From Desulfuromonadaceae bacterium (GTDB taxonomy: Bacteria > Desulfobacterota > Desulfuromonadia > Geobacterales > Pseudopelobacteraceae), in contig JAQUCQ010000081.1 in NCBI GenBank assembly GCA_028686145.1, forward strand, positions 1 through 10,939: a stretch of 10,939 bases of DNA, written 5' to 3'. The notes under the pieces are model-generated. The model made no database searches. It saw only the letters and a list, made by a program, of their open reading frames with translations, and was not told the DNA's origin. A program made the position numbers and the translations under genes. Below, one piece after another: positions 1-6,081 of the stretch (the stretch's first letter is position 1; every line of letters begins with the position of its first letter).

Positions 1-840
1 GGTGAAAGTGGCACCGGTAAGGAGCTGTTGGCCCGTTATATCCACCTTACCAGCCTGCGCAAAGCGCGGCCTTTTGTGGCGGTCAATTGCGCGGCAATTC
101 CGGAGAACTTGTTGGAAAGTGAGCTGTTTGGTCATGAACGTGGGGCTTTTACCGGAGCCTCAGCCGCGCGGCAGGGGAAGTTTGAAATGGCGGCCGGTGG
201 TACAATAATGCTAGACGAAATCGGCGAAATGCCGTTGGCAATGCAGGCGAAATTACTGCGAGTCCTGCAGGAGAAAAGTTATCAGCGGGTCGGCGGAAAT
301 AAGGAACTGCGCGCTGATGTGCGGGTATTGGCTGCTACCAATCGGGATTTGGGCAAAGAATCGTCTGCAGGGAACTTCCGTGAAGATCTCTACTATCGCC
401 TGAATGTATTTCCTGTCGAACTGCCGCCTCTGCGGGACCGTCGTGATGCTCTGCATGATCTGGCTGGTTTCTTTGTACGGTTGCATTCCCGAAACATGGG
501 CAAGAAGGTGTCGGGAATTGCTGCGCCAGCCATGAAAGCACTTCGCAGCTATCACTGGCCGGGTAATATCCGGGAACTGCAGAACATCCTGGAGCGGGCA
601 GTTATTCTTGCACGGGGTGAGGTGACCAGTGCGGAACTTCCTGAGGTGATTCGTGCGGCACTGGATGGCCTGCCACGAGAAGATGTCGGTATTTTAAAAG
701 AAGCTGAACGCGATGCGATTGCTGCAGCACTTAAAGCTACTATCGGTAATCGCCGTTTGGCTGCGGAGCGTTTGGGGATTTCACGGCGTACTCTGCAGTA
801 TCGATTGAAAGAATATGGGATGACTGGTGAAACAGAGTAG
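1..840 (+). CDS. sigma-54-dependent transcriptional activator (NtrC family), 5'-truncated
   Basis: This is the 3' portion (279 codons) of a bacterial enhancer-binding protein that remodels sigma-54 RNA polymerase using ATP. The window opens inside the gene: the first codons read GESGTGKE, the Walker A motif, so the N-terminal sensory domain is missing and I cannot say whether it is a receiver, PAS or GAF type. Fragment residues 48-53 are GAFTGA, the loop that contacts sigma-54. Walker B with DEIGE follows at about 72-76, then the ATNRDL sensor segment near 112 and FREDLYYRLN near 126. A Fis-type helix-turn-helix lies at about 248-270 (NRRLAAERLGISRRTLQYRL). The TTG at 28 is internal, because the frame is open from base 1. 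The gene ends in a double TAG and a hairpin terminator. It lies directly upstream of three exported-protein genes with a sigma-54-like promoter, so it may control them; this is inference. Confidence 0.95.
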   Translation, partial: GESGTGKELLARYIHLTSLRKARPFVAVNCAAIPENLLESELFGHERGAFTGASAARQGKFEMAAGGTIMLDEIGEMPLAMQAKLLRVLQEKSYQRVGGNKELRADVRVLAATNRDLGKESSAGNFREDLYYRLNVFPVELPPLRDRRDALHDLAGFFVRLHSRNMGKKVSGIAAPAMKALRSYHWPGNIRELQNILERAVILARGEVTSAELPEVIRAALDGLPREDVGILKEAERDAIAAALKATIGNRRLAAERLGISRRTLQYRLKEYGMTGETE

Positions 841-866
841 TAGCAGGGTGCAAAAACCTGTTCACA

Positions 867-890
867 GGTGCAGGATCTGCACCGTTTTTT
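867..890 (+). terminator. intrinsic terminator of the sigma-54 activator gene
   Basis: A perfect 7-bp stem GGTGCAG/CTGCACC with a 3-nt loop (GAT) is followed by one G and six T, 27 bases after the stop codon. A second small hairpin, ACCTGT/ACAGGT at 856-869, overlaps its left arm. It separates the regulator from the downstream cluster, so that cluster needs its own promoter. Confidence 0.8.
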
Positions 891-924
891 CAGTACCAGT
901 TAGTGTGAAATAAAATAAGTAGTA

Positions 925-952
925 ATAATACTATATAGTTGTATAGTATTAT
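925..952. repeat. 11-bp AT-rich inverted repeat (operator-like)
   Basis: The arms ATAATACTATA (925-935) and TATAGTATTAT (942-952) are perfect inverted complements around a 6-nt spacer. The palindrome ends about 6 bases upstream of the candidate sigma-54 -24 element. It could be a repressor or activator site for the downstream cluster. It is closer than the usual 80-150 bp for an enhancer-binding protein site, so its role is open. Confidence 0.5.
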
Positions 953-956
953 GTGT

Positions 957-973
957 TTGGCACATCTCGTGGA
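957..973 (+). promoter_or_regulatory. candidate sigma-54 (-24/-12) promoter
   Basis: The sequence TTGGCAC, five to six bases, then GTGGA matches the sigma-54 consensus YTGGCACGNNNNTTGCW at 10 of 13 defined positions. The -24 half is perfect (GG at 959-960), while the -12 half has GG instead of GC at 971-972, a real weakness. Initiation would fall near 984, leaving a leader of about 34 nt before the ATG at 1018. The upstream neighbour encodes a sigma-54 activator, which raises plausibility. Confidence 0.45.
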
Positions 974-1002
974 ATAGTAAAGACAAGAAGTACACAACCC
1001 AC

Positions 1003-1009
1003 GAGGAGG
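1003..1009 (+). promoter_or_regulatory. strong Shine-Dalgarno of the 114-aa secreted protein
   Basis: AGGAGGT lies 8 nt before the ATG at 1018. It is the best ribosome-binding site in the window and suggests that this small product is made in quantity. Confidence 0.85.
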
Positions 1010-1017
1010 TAACAAAG

Positions 1018-1362
1018 ATGAAAACAAATCAGAAGATGGTATTGGGACTGGCAGCACTTTGCGCAATGGCTTTTGCAGGTGAAGCATCTGCTCAGGGAGG
1101 CAATGGCGGGGCTGGAAGAGGTAATGGAGCGATGACCCGCACTCAGATTCAGACGCGGACACAAACGCAGAGCCGAACACAAGCTTCATCAAGTACGGCG
1201 GCAACCCGTCCTGCAGATTCTCAGCGTCGCGACGGTACCTTTTTGACCACCGGTACGACCGCTAATGGCTCGACGACTCGCCCGAGCAACGGCAAGGGGT
1301 TGCAGGACGGAAGCGGGCTGGTAACCACAACAGCACCAGCAGCAACCGATGTAACGCAGTAA
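1018..1362 (+). CDS. small secreted Thr/Gln-rich low-complexity protein, unknown function
   Basis: This 114-aa protein is not one I recognise. It has a clear Sec signal peptide: basic MKTNQK, a hydrophobic core over residues 7-20, and an ASA|Q cleavage site near residue 25. Cys15 is not in a proper lipobox, so it is probably not a lipoprotein. The mature part (about 89 aa) is Gly-rich (26-38), then carries three consecutive hexapeptides RTQIQT, RTQTQS and RTQASS at 41-58, followed by a Ser/Thr/Ala/Gly-rich, probably disordered tail. The repeated residues use different codons in each copy, which argues for protein-level conservation rather than recent DNA slippage. No cysteine remains after cleavage. 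The start is fixed by a near-perfect Shine-Dalgarno. It heads a cluster with an OB-fold-like secreted protein and an outer-membrane barrel, so a role in the periplasm or at the cell surface is inferred. Confidence 0.75.
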   Translation: MKTNQKMVLGLAALCAMAFAGEASAQGGNGGAGRGNGAMTRTQIQTRTQTQSRTQASSSTAATRPADSQRRDGTFLTTGTTANGSTTRPSNGKGLQDGSGLVTTTAPAATDVTQ

Positions 1363-1384
1363 TAAAAGTTTAACAACGTTTTTT

Positions 1385-1404
1385 GGGGGGCGGACGCGTC
1401 CCCC
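1385..1404 (+). terminator. possible weak hairpin/attenuator after the 114-aa gene
   Basis: GGGGG (1386-1390) can pair with CCCCC (1400-1404) around a 9-nt loop that contains the palindrome ACGCGT. The T run lies before the stem, not after it, so this is not a classical terminator. It may stabilise the 3' end of the upstream transcript or partly attenuate read-through into the next gene. Confidence 0.3.
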
Positions 1405-1461
1405 TCACTTTAAGAAAATAGAAGTCATTTCATTAACGTATGTATCCAGTCTGTCAGGGGT

Positions 1462-1467
1462 AGGGAG
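1462..1467 (+). promoter_or_regulatory. Shine-Dalgarno that decides the start of the OB-fold-like gene
   Basis: AGGGAG ends one base before an ATG at 1469, too close to use, and seven bases before the ATG at 1475. This favours 1475 (MKPTK) over 1469 (MSMKPTK). Confidence 0.6.
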
Positions 1468-1474
1468 CATGTCC

Positions 1475-2014
1475 ATGAAACCAACAAAAGCCATCATATA
1501 TCTGCTTGTTGCGTTTTTCGCATTATGCCCTGTTGCTGTGCATGCGTTTTGGTGGAGTGGCGACGATACGCAAAGTGGCCTGAATCTCGAAACAGGATAC
1601 GATATTAATACCGTTACTATGATAACCGGCCGCATTATTTCTGTTCAGACAGGAAATGGCCACCGTAACGCTCAGCTGGAACTGGAAAACAATGGAACCC
1701 GTGTCGTCGTGATTCTTGGCCCGCAGCGCTATTGGGCTGAAAACGGTATTTCGCTCAAATCAGGTGATTATGTTACCATACGAGGTTCCAAGGCACAGGG
1801 AACTAATGGTGTTGTATATATTCTGGCCCAAAAAATAACCGACACCACCCAGGAAACTGAAGTTTCGCTGCGTAATGAGTCTGGCCGCCCGGCTTGGGCT
1901 GGTGGTGGAATGCGAAATAGTGCTGGTCAGATGAATACTCGAACCTCCCCGATGCACCAGCAATCGCCCGGCAGAATGGGCGGCAGGATGGGCGGCGGCA
2001 GAATGGGGCGATAG
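1475..2014 (+). CDS. secreted protein with OB-fold-like core and Gly/Met/Arg tail
   Basis: A 179-aa exported protein of unknown function. Residues 1-24 form a signal peptide (KPTK, a hydrophobic stretch, then VHA|F), giving a mature N-terminus FWWSGDD. Residues about 46-125 look like a small beta-barrel of OB type: alternating hydrophobic strands (VTMITGRIISVQT, AQLELENNGTRVVVILGP) and a YW..NGISLKSGDYVTIRGS segment typical of bacterial periplasmic OB-like domains. A short LRNESGRPAW motif at about 132-141 follows. The C-terminal tail from about 143 is rich in Gly, Met, Arg and Gln, ending in GRMGG/RMGGG/RMGR repeats; it is basic and probably disordered. The gene lies 21 bases before the beta-barrel gene, so the two are almost surely co-transcribed. 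The fold assignment is by eye; ligand and partner are unknown. Confidence 0.75.
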   Translation: MKPTKAIIYLLVAFFALCPVAVHAFWWSGDDTQSGLNLETGYDINTVTMITGRIISVQTGNGHRNAQLELENNGTRVVVILGPQRYWAENGISLKSGDYVTIRGSKAQGTNGVVYILAQKITDTTQETEVSLRNESGRPAWAGGGMRNSAGQMNTRTSPMHQQSPGRMGGRMGGGRMGR

Positions 2015-2035
2015 CTTTTTACACAAGGATACCTA

Positions 2036-2902
2036 ATGCGCACACTACTGTTCTTAAATTTCATGATTATGCCGTTATTGCTGAACTCTACTCTGTCGTA
2101 TGCCGAATCACTTTCTCCGAACTACTCGGTGGGTCTCGGACTGGAAGTATCAAGCGGAACTTTCGGCACTGATTCCACCAGCACGTATGTCATAGCACCG
2201 CTGATTATCGACTGGTATCCAACGGAACGGTTTGACATGGAACTAACGGTGCCCTATCTGTATCAACAGACAAAGAATACTGGCGTGGCTGTTTTAGGGG
2301 CCAGTTCCAAGACTACAGCACGCAGAAATATGAACGGCCAGTATACATACATCGGTGGCAGCACAACTGTAACTGATAGTGGCACAGTGGCAAATGGCGG
2401 GACGGGAGATGACAGCGTGTCCGGCCTTGGAGACATAACACTGACCAGCGGGTACACCCTTTTGATGGACAGTGATACCTCGCCACGCGTGCGTCCCTCA
2501 CTCTATGTGAAATTCCCTTCAGCGGATGCGAATAAAGGGCTTGGCACGGGAAAGTTTGATGTTGGTGCCGGACTGGCGGTTTCCAAGTGGCTGGGTAATT
2601 GGCTGCCTTTTGCAGAAGGCCGCTATATTTTCCAAGGTGCTTCACGCGAGGAAATCGGCGCGCTGGATTTTATAACTGCCGATGCCGGAGTTGGGTATAG
2701 CTGGAATGAGAGCCTGATGACGTCGATGTATGCACGCTTTGGTTCGTCTCTGTTTGATGGCATATCAGCGCCGCTTGAAGCCCGGCTGAAAACTGTGTGG
2801 CGTTTCGGAGAGCATACGTATTCAGAGGTGTATGCTCTTAAGGGTTTTAGTGACGGAAGCCCGGATTATGGTGGTGGGGTTTCTGTCTTTACTGAATTCT
2901 GA
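2036..2902 (+). CDS. outer-membrane beta-barrel protein, unknown substrate
   Basis: A 288-aa protein with a signal peptide (MRTLLFLNFMIMPLLLNSTLSYA|ES, about 23 residues) followed by alternating amphipathic strands rich in Tyr, Trp and Gly, and a terminal Phe, the usual outer-membrane insertion signal. The segment IIDWYPTERFDMELTVPYLYQQ at about 57-78 resembles proteins annotated as 'transporter' of the phenol MetA-degradation-like barrel family (PF13557 type); I hold that loosely. A Ser/Thr/Gly-rich stretch at about 90-130 is probably an extracellular loop. AAGGA at 2025-2029 lies six bases before the ATG. It ends the three-gene exported cluster; no terminator is visible before the thi promoter, so read-through into the riboswitch leader is possible. 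Confidence 0.8.
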   Translation: MRTLLFLNFMIMPLLLNSTLSYAESLSPNYSVGLGLEVSSGTFGTDSTSTYVIAPLIIDWYPTERFDMELTVPYLYQQTKNTGVAVLGASSKTTARRNMNGQYTYIGGSTTVTDSGTVANGGTGDDSVSGLGDITLTSGYTLLMDSDTSPRVRPSLYVKFPSADANKGLGTGKFDVGAGLAVSKWLGNWLPFAEGRYIFQGASREEIGALDFITADAGVGYSWNESLMTSMYARFGSSLFDGISAPLEARLKTVWRFGEHTYSEVYALKGFSDGSPDYGGGVSVFTEF

Positions 2903-2928
2903 TTCGTGGAAAAACACGGTTGTACAGA

Positions 2929-2957
2929 TTGACATTGTTGCCCGATTGCAGTACTCT
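2929..2957 (+). promoter_or_regulatory. sigma-70-like promoter of the thi operon
   Basis: A perfect -35 TTGACA (2929-2934), a 17-bp spacer and TACTCT (2952-2957, 4 of 6 to TATAAT) place initiation near 2964, a few bases before the riboswitch aptamer begins. The placement fits a dedicated promoter for the TPP-controlled operon. Confidence 0.65.
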
Positions 2958-2968
2958 ACAAATCCAAC

Positions 2969-3083
2969 AAGGCCCTGGGGGAGTTCTTTTGAACTGAGAT
3001 CCGTCCGCTGCTGAGATTATTTCTTCGCATGGCGGGAACCCTTTGCACCTGAACCGGGTAATTCCGGCGTAGGAAAGCGGCTT
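2969..3083 (+). ncRNA. TPP riboswitch (THI element) aptamer
   Basis: The conserved thi-box core is present. GGGGG at 2977-2981 forms P2 with the ACCC near 3038-3041. P3 is AGUUC, loop UUUU, GAACU (2982-2995), leading into CUGAGA at 2994-2999, the pyrimidine-sensing motif. CACCUGAACCGGGUAAUUCCGGCGUAGGAAAG spans 3046-3077 and supplies P4 (CCU 3048-3050 with AGG 3071-3073) and P5 (CCGG 3054-3057 with CCGG 3064-3067), which hold the pyrophosphate. P1 is probably AAGGCC (2969-2974) with GGCUU (3079-3083), one bulge. Between CUGAGA and P2' there is an extra stem of P3a type, starting CCGUC (3001-3005) with GGCGG (3031-3035). TPP binding is known in this family to repress thiamine genes, and the next two genes are thiamine genes. 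Confidence 0.95.
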
Positions 3084-3108
3084 GCGGGATGTAGTTTTAT
3101 CCAGCCGC
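3077..3108 (+). promoter_or_regulatory. riboswitch antiterminator stem
   Basis: GCGGCU (3077-3082) pairs with AGCCGC (3103-3108), with inner GGAU/AUCC pairing. The left arm overlaps the proposed P1 and the right arm overlaps the terminator stem. The antiterminator and the TPP-bound state are therefore mutually exclusive, which gives a simple OFF switch on TPP binding. Confidence 0.65.
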
Positions 3109-3137
3109 CTGATGTTGAACGTCAGTGCGGTTTTTTT
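3105..3137 (+). terminator. riboswitch-controlled intrinsic terminator
   Basis: The stem CCGC-CTGATG (3105-3114) pairs with CGTCAG-GCGG (3120-3130) with one bulged T, one T-G wobble and loop TTGAA, followed by seven T (3131-3137). It lies before the thiED start and shares CCGC with the antiterminator, as expected for a transcriptional expression platform. Confidence 0.85.
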
Positions 3138-3187
3138 GTATTCAGTATAATGCTCGCGAGACGTTTATAGCAGCAAGGACAGTCAAT

Positions 3188-4663
3188 ATGGGTGGTACAA
3201 GACCATTTCGCCTTGTCGTAAACAAGGCTTCGCAGCTGCCTGAAATTTCGGGAGTCTATTTGATTACCGATCAGGAGGACAAACTCTTTGACAGGGTTTG
3301 CCAAGCACTTCGAGGTGGTGCCTCAGTGCTGCAATACCGTGCAAAAGACAAAGAGTATGGCGTACGTGTGGCGGAAGGGGGCGAGTTGAAGCGCCTCTGT
3401 GCCAGCTTTGGGACAACGTTCATTATAAACGATGATCTTCAGCTCGCGAAAGAACTTGATGCCGATGGCGTACATCTGGGGCAGGATGATGGGGACATTG
3501 CTAGCGCTCGGGAGTTGCTCGGACCGGCCAAGGTTATCGGTAAGTCGACCCATAATTTGGATGAAGCTCTGCGTGCAGAGCAGGATGGTGCCGATTATAT
3601 CGGTTTTGGAGCGATGTACCCGACCGGGAGCAAGGTTATTTCGTATCTGCCCGGAGTAGATGGGCTCAAATCGATTCGTGAGAAGATAAAGATCCCGATT
3701 GTGGCTATTGGCGGCATAACGACCGGTAACGCCTGTCGGGTAATAGATGCGGGGGCGGATGCTCTGGCTGTCATTTCGTCGGTACTTTCAAATCCGCGCC
3801 CTGATGTTGTGGTTGCAGAACTCACGCTTTTTTTTAATCGTATTTGCCCCTTTCCTCGCGGAGCTGTCTTAAGCATTGCCGGGAGTGATTCAGGTGGCGG
3901 AGCCGGCGTTCAGGCCGATATCAAGACGATTACCCTGCTTGGGAGTTACGCCGCCAGTGTCCTGACTGCTCTGACTGCCCAAAACACCCGCGGTGTTTCT
4001 TCAATTCATGGTCTGCCGCCCAGCTTTGTATGTGATCAACTGGATGCAGTTCTCGCAGATATTCCTATTGATGTCATCAAAACCGGGATGCTGCACACTC
4101 CGGCGATAATTTCGGCTTTGGCGGAACGCCTTGGGGAACAGAAGGTTATCATTCCGATGGTGATTGATCCGGTCATGGTAGCCAAAGGGGGGGCAGCGCT
4201 GCTTGAGCGCGACGCGGTCCAGGTATTCTGCTACCAGTTGCTGCCGCTTGCCTACCTGCTCACACCGAATGTTCCGGAGGCCGAGCGCCTTCTGGGAAAA
4301 TCAATAAAAAACGAGTCGGAGATGGAACAGGCTGCCGTTGACCTGCACAAGTTGGGCGCGGCCAACGTCCTTGTTAAGGGCGGTCATATGAGTGGGCGAC
4401 TCTCAACTGATATCCTCTTTGACGGCACCCGATGTCATCATTTCAGCTCTGAGCGGATCTTTAGCAGCAACACTCATGGCACCGGCTGTAGCTATGCATC
4501 TGCTATCGCTACCCAGCTTGCTCAGGGAATGCCGTTGCTGATGGCGGTCGAACGGTCTAAATTATTTATCAGCTCTGCGATTCATGCGGCCCGATCGCTG
4601 GGAAAAGGGCATAGTCCGGTCAATCACTATATGGCGGCACGTGAGCTGTTGCAACTTTCATAG
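3188..4663 (+). CDS. thiED: bifunctional thiamine phosphate synthase / HMP-P kinase (ThiE-ThiD fusion)
   Basis: A 491-aa cytoplasmic fusion enzyme. The N-terminal ThiE domain (about residues 18-215) couples HMP-PP to the thiazole phosphate; visible family residues are LQYRAK, INDD, GVHLGQDD, GKSTH, the PTGSK lysine and the phosphate-binding VAIGGIT. The C-terminal ThiD domain (about 220-490) phosphorylates HMP and HMP-P with ATP: it has AGSDSGGGAGVQAD, KTGM, DPVMVAKGG, TPNVPEAE, VKGGH and HGTGCSYASAIA with the catalytic Cys. Both domains look complete. I start at the ATG at 3188 because AAGGA at 3175-3179 lies eight bases upstream and because the upstream GTG (3125) sits inside the riboswitch terminator. 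It is followed after 38 bases by thiC. ThiE-ThiD fusions are known in Geobacter relatives. Control is by the upstream TPP riboswitch. Confidence 0.95.
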   Translation: MGGTRPFRLVVNKASQLPEISGVYLITDQEDKLFDRVCQALRGGASVLQYRAKDKEYGVRVAEGGELKRLCASFGTTFIINDDLQLAKELDADGVHLGQDDGDIASARELLGPAKVIGKSTHNLDEALRAEQDGADYIGFGAMYPTGSKVISYLPGVDGLKSIREKIKIPIVAIGGITTGNACRVIDAGADALAVISSVLSNPRPDVVVAELTLFFNRICPFPRGAVLSIAGSDSGGGAGVQADIKTITLLGSYAASVLTALTAQNTRGVSSIHGLPPSFVCDQLDAVLADIPIDVIKTGMLHTPAIISALAERLGEQKVIIPMVIDPVMVAKGGAALLERDAVQVFCYQLLPLAYLLTPNVPEAERLLGKSIKNESEMEQAAVDLHKLGAANVLVKGGHMSGRLSTDILFDGTRCHHFSSERIFSSNTHGTGCSYASAIATQLAQGMPLLMAVERSKLFISSAIHAARSLGKGHSPVNHYMAARELLQLS

Positions 4664-4680
4664 TAGTTCGAATTTACGTA

Positions 4681-4693
4681 AAGGATTAAAGGA
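4681..4693 (+). promoter_or_regulatory. tandem ribosome-binding sites before thiC
   Basis: The 8-mer AAGGATTA occurs twice back to back, giving AAGGA at 4681-4685 and AAAGGA at 4688-4693. The first is 10 bases from ATG 4696, the second 8 bases from ATG 4702. Either start could be used; spacing favours 4702. Confidence 0.55.
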
Positions 4694-4701
4694 TTATGCA
4701 C

Positions 4702-5988
4702 ATGACACAGCTTGAGTACGCCCGCAGAGGCGTCATTACCGAAAAAATGCAGATTGCTGCAACAGCAGAAGGCGTTTCCCCTGAATTTATCCGTGACGGC
4801 ATTGCTGCCGGCACCATCGTTATCTGTCACAACGTCAGGCATCTCAATGGTACACCTCTGGCGGTCGGAGCTGGGTTGCGCACCAAAGTAAATGCAAATA
4901 TCGGTTCTTCATCAGACGATACCGATATGGAAAAGGAACTGGAAAAAGCCCGTATTGCTGTTAAATACGGTGCTGACGCTATTATGGATCTTTCAACAGG
5001 CGGTCCGGTGGACGAGATCAGGAAGGCGATAATTGCCGAAACCGGTGCCTGTATCGGCAGCGTGCCGTTGTATCAGGCCGCTCTTGATGCGGTGCGTAAT
5101 AAAAACAAGGCCATTGTCGATATGACGGTTGACGACATCTTCGCGGGCATTATCAAACATGCCGAGGATGGCGTTGATTTTATCACCGTCCACTGCGGAG
5201 TTACCCGCGGCACTGTCGAACGGATGAAAAACGAAGGACGCATTATGGATGTCGTCTCGCGCGGCGGCGCTTTTACCATCGAATGGATGAGCTATAATAA
5301 CAAGGAAAATCCGCTTTTTGAACATTTTGACAAACTGCTGGAAATTACCAAAGAATATGATATGACTCTTTCTCTGGGTGATGGTTTCCGTCCTGGATGC
5401 CTTGCTGATGCTACTGACCGTGCTCAGATCCATGAGCTGATTCTGCTGGGTGAATTGACCCAACGAGCTCAGGAGGCGGGAGTACAGGTAATGATTGAAG
5501 GGCCGGGGCATGTGCCGCTCAATCAGATACAGACTAATATTCAGCTACAGAAGCGGCTCTGTCACGGTGCACCGTTCTATGTCCTCGGACCGCTGGTAAC
5601 TGATATTGCACCCGGTTACGACCATATTACCTGTGCCATTGGCGGTGCTATTGCGGCTGCTGCCGGAGCAGACTTTCTTTGTTATGTGACGCCGTCCGAG
5701 CATCTTTGTCTGCCAAATGTGCAGGATGTGCGTGATGGTGTCATTGCTACCCGTATTGCCGCCCATGCTGCCGATATTGCCAAGGGAGTAAAAGGGGCTA
5801 TGGCGCAAGACATTGCTATGGCAAAATGCAGGAAAAAGCTGGATTGGGAGGGACAGTTTGCTCTCGCCATGGATCCTGACAAGGCTCGTGAATATCGTGC
5901 TAATTCTCCAGTGGCAGATCACGGAGCCTGCACGATGTGTGGGGAATTTTGCGCTTATAAACTGATGGATGATGCGATGAAAAGATAA
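4702..5988 (+). CDS. thiC: phosphomethylpyrimidine synthase ThiC
   Basis: A radical SAM enzyme of about 428 aa that rearranges 5-aminoimidazole ribotide into HMP-P, the thiamine pyrimidine, in the cytoplasm. Diagnostic segments are MDLSTGGP, the VHCG segment, SRGG, SLGDGFRPGCLADATDRAQ, MIEGPGHVPL, LGPLVTDIAPGYDHI and YVTPSEHL. The C-terminal CTMCGEFC supplies the atypical CX2CX4C cluster for the 4Fe-4S centre. It is the short form lacking the N-terminal extension of the long type, as is usual in anaerobes. I prefer the ATG at 4702 (MTQLEYARRG) over 4696 (MHMTQ) on spacing to AAAGGA. It follows thiED in the same transcript and shares its riboswitch. Thiazole genes (thiG, thiH, thiS) are not in this window. 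Confidence 0.97.
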   Translation: MTQLEYARRGVITEKMQIAATAEGVSPEFIRDGIAAGTIVICHNVRHLNGTPLAVGAGLRTKVNANIGSSSDDTDMEKELEKARIAVKYGADAIMDLSTGGPVDEIRKAIIAETGACIGSVPLYQAALDAVRNKNKAIVDMTVDDIFAGIIKHAEDGVDFITVHCGVTRGTVERMKNEGRIMDVVSRGGAFTIEWMSYNNKENPLFEHFDKLLEITKEYDMTLSLGDGFRPGCLADATDRAQIHELILLGELTQRAQEAGVQVMIEGPGHVPLNQIQTNIQLQKRLCHGAPFYVLGPLVTDIAPGYDHITCAIGGAIAAAAGADFLCYVTPSEHLCLPNVQDVRDGVIATRIAAHAADIAKGVKGAMAQDIAMAKCRKKLDWEGQFALAMDPDKAREYRANSPVADHGACTMCGEFCAYKLMDDAMKR

Positions 5989-6013
5989 CTGTCATTGTGG
6001 CCTGTTATGCACT

Positions 6014-6058
6014 AAAAAAGACCTCCCGGTGGTTTTAAGCCGGAAGGTCTTTTTTTTT
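6014..6058. terminator. thi operon terminator, probably bidirectional
   Basis: The stem AGACCT..CCGG (6019-6029) pairs with CCGG..AGGTCT (6040-6050) with one C-A mismatch and a 10-nt loop, followed by eight T. The left side is preceded by six A (6014-6019), so the reverse transcript also ends in a U-run. It sits between thiC and a convergent minus-strand gene and can end both. Confidence 0.9.
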
Positions 6059-6081
6059 AGCGTGCGCTGAATGGTTATTGG

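Noticed and set aside
2313..2645. 110-aa open frame on the minus strand
   Set aside because: It is antisense to the barrel gene, with no recognisable domain or start signal.
2832..3014. 60-aa open frame running from the barrel gene into the riboswitch
   Set aside because: It overlaps the barrel 3' end and the conserved aptamer, with no ribosome-binding site of its own.
3125..3187. Upstream GTG start extending ThiED by 21 residues
   Set aside because: The GTG lies inside the riboswitch terminator stem and the extra residues are not ThiE-like; ATG 3188 has a well-spaced AAGGA.
4993..5511. 172-aa open frame on the minus strand
   Set aside because: It lies wholly antisense to thiC, whose conserved motifs span the region, and shows no family features or ribosome-binding site.
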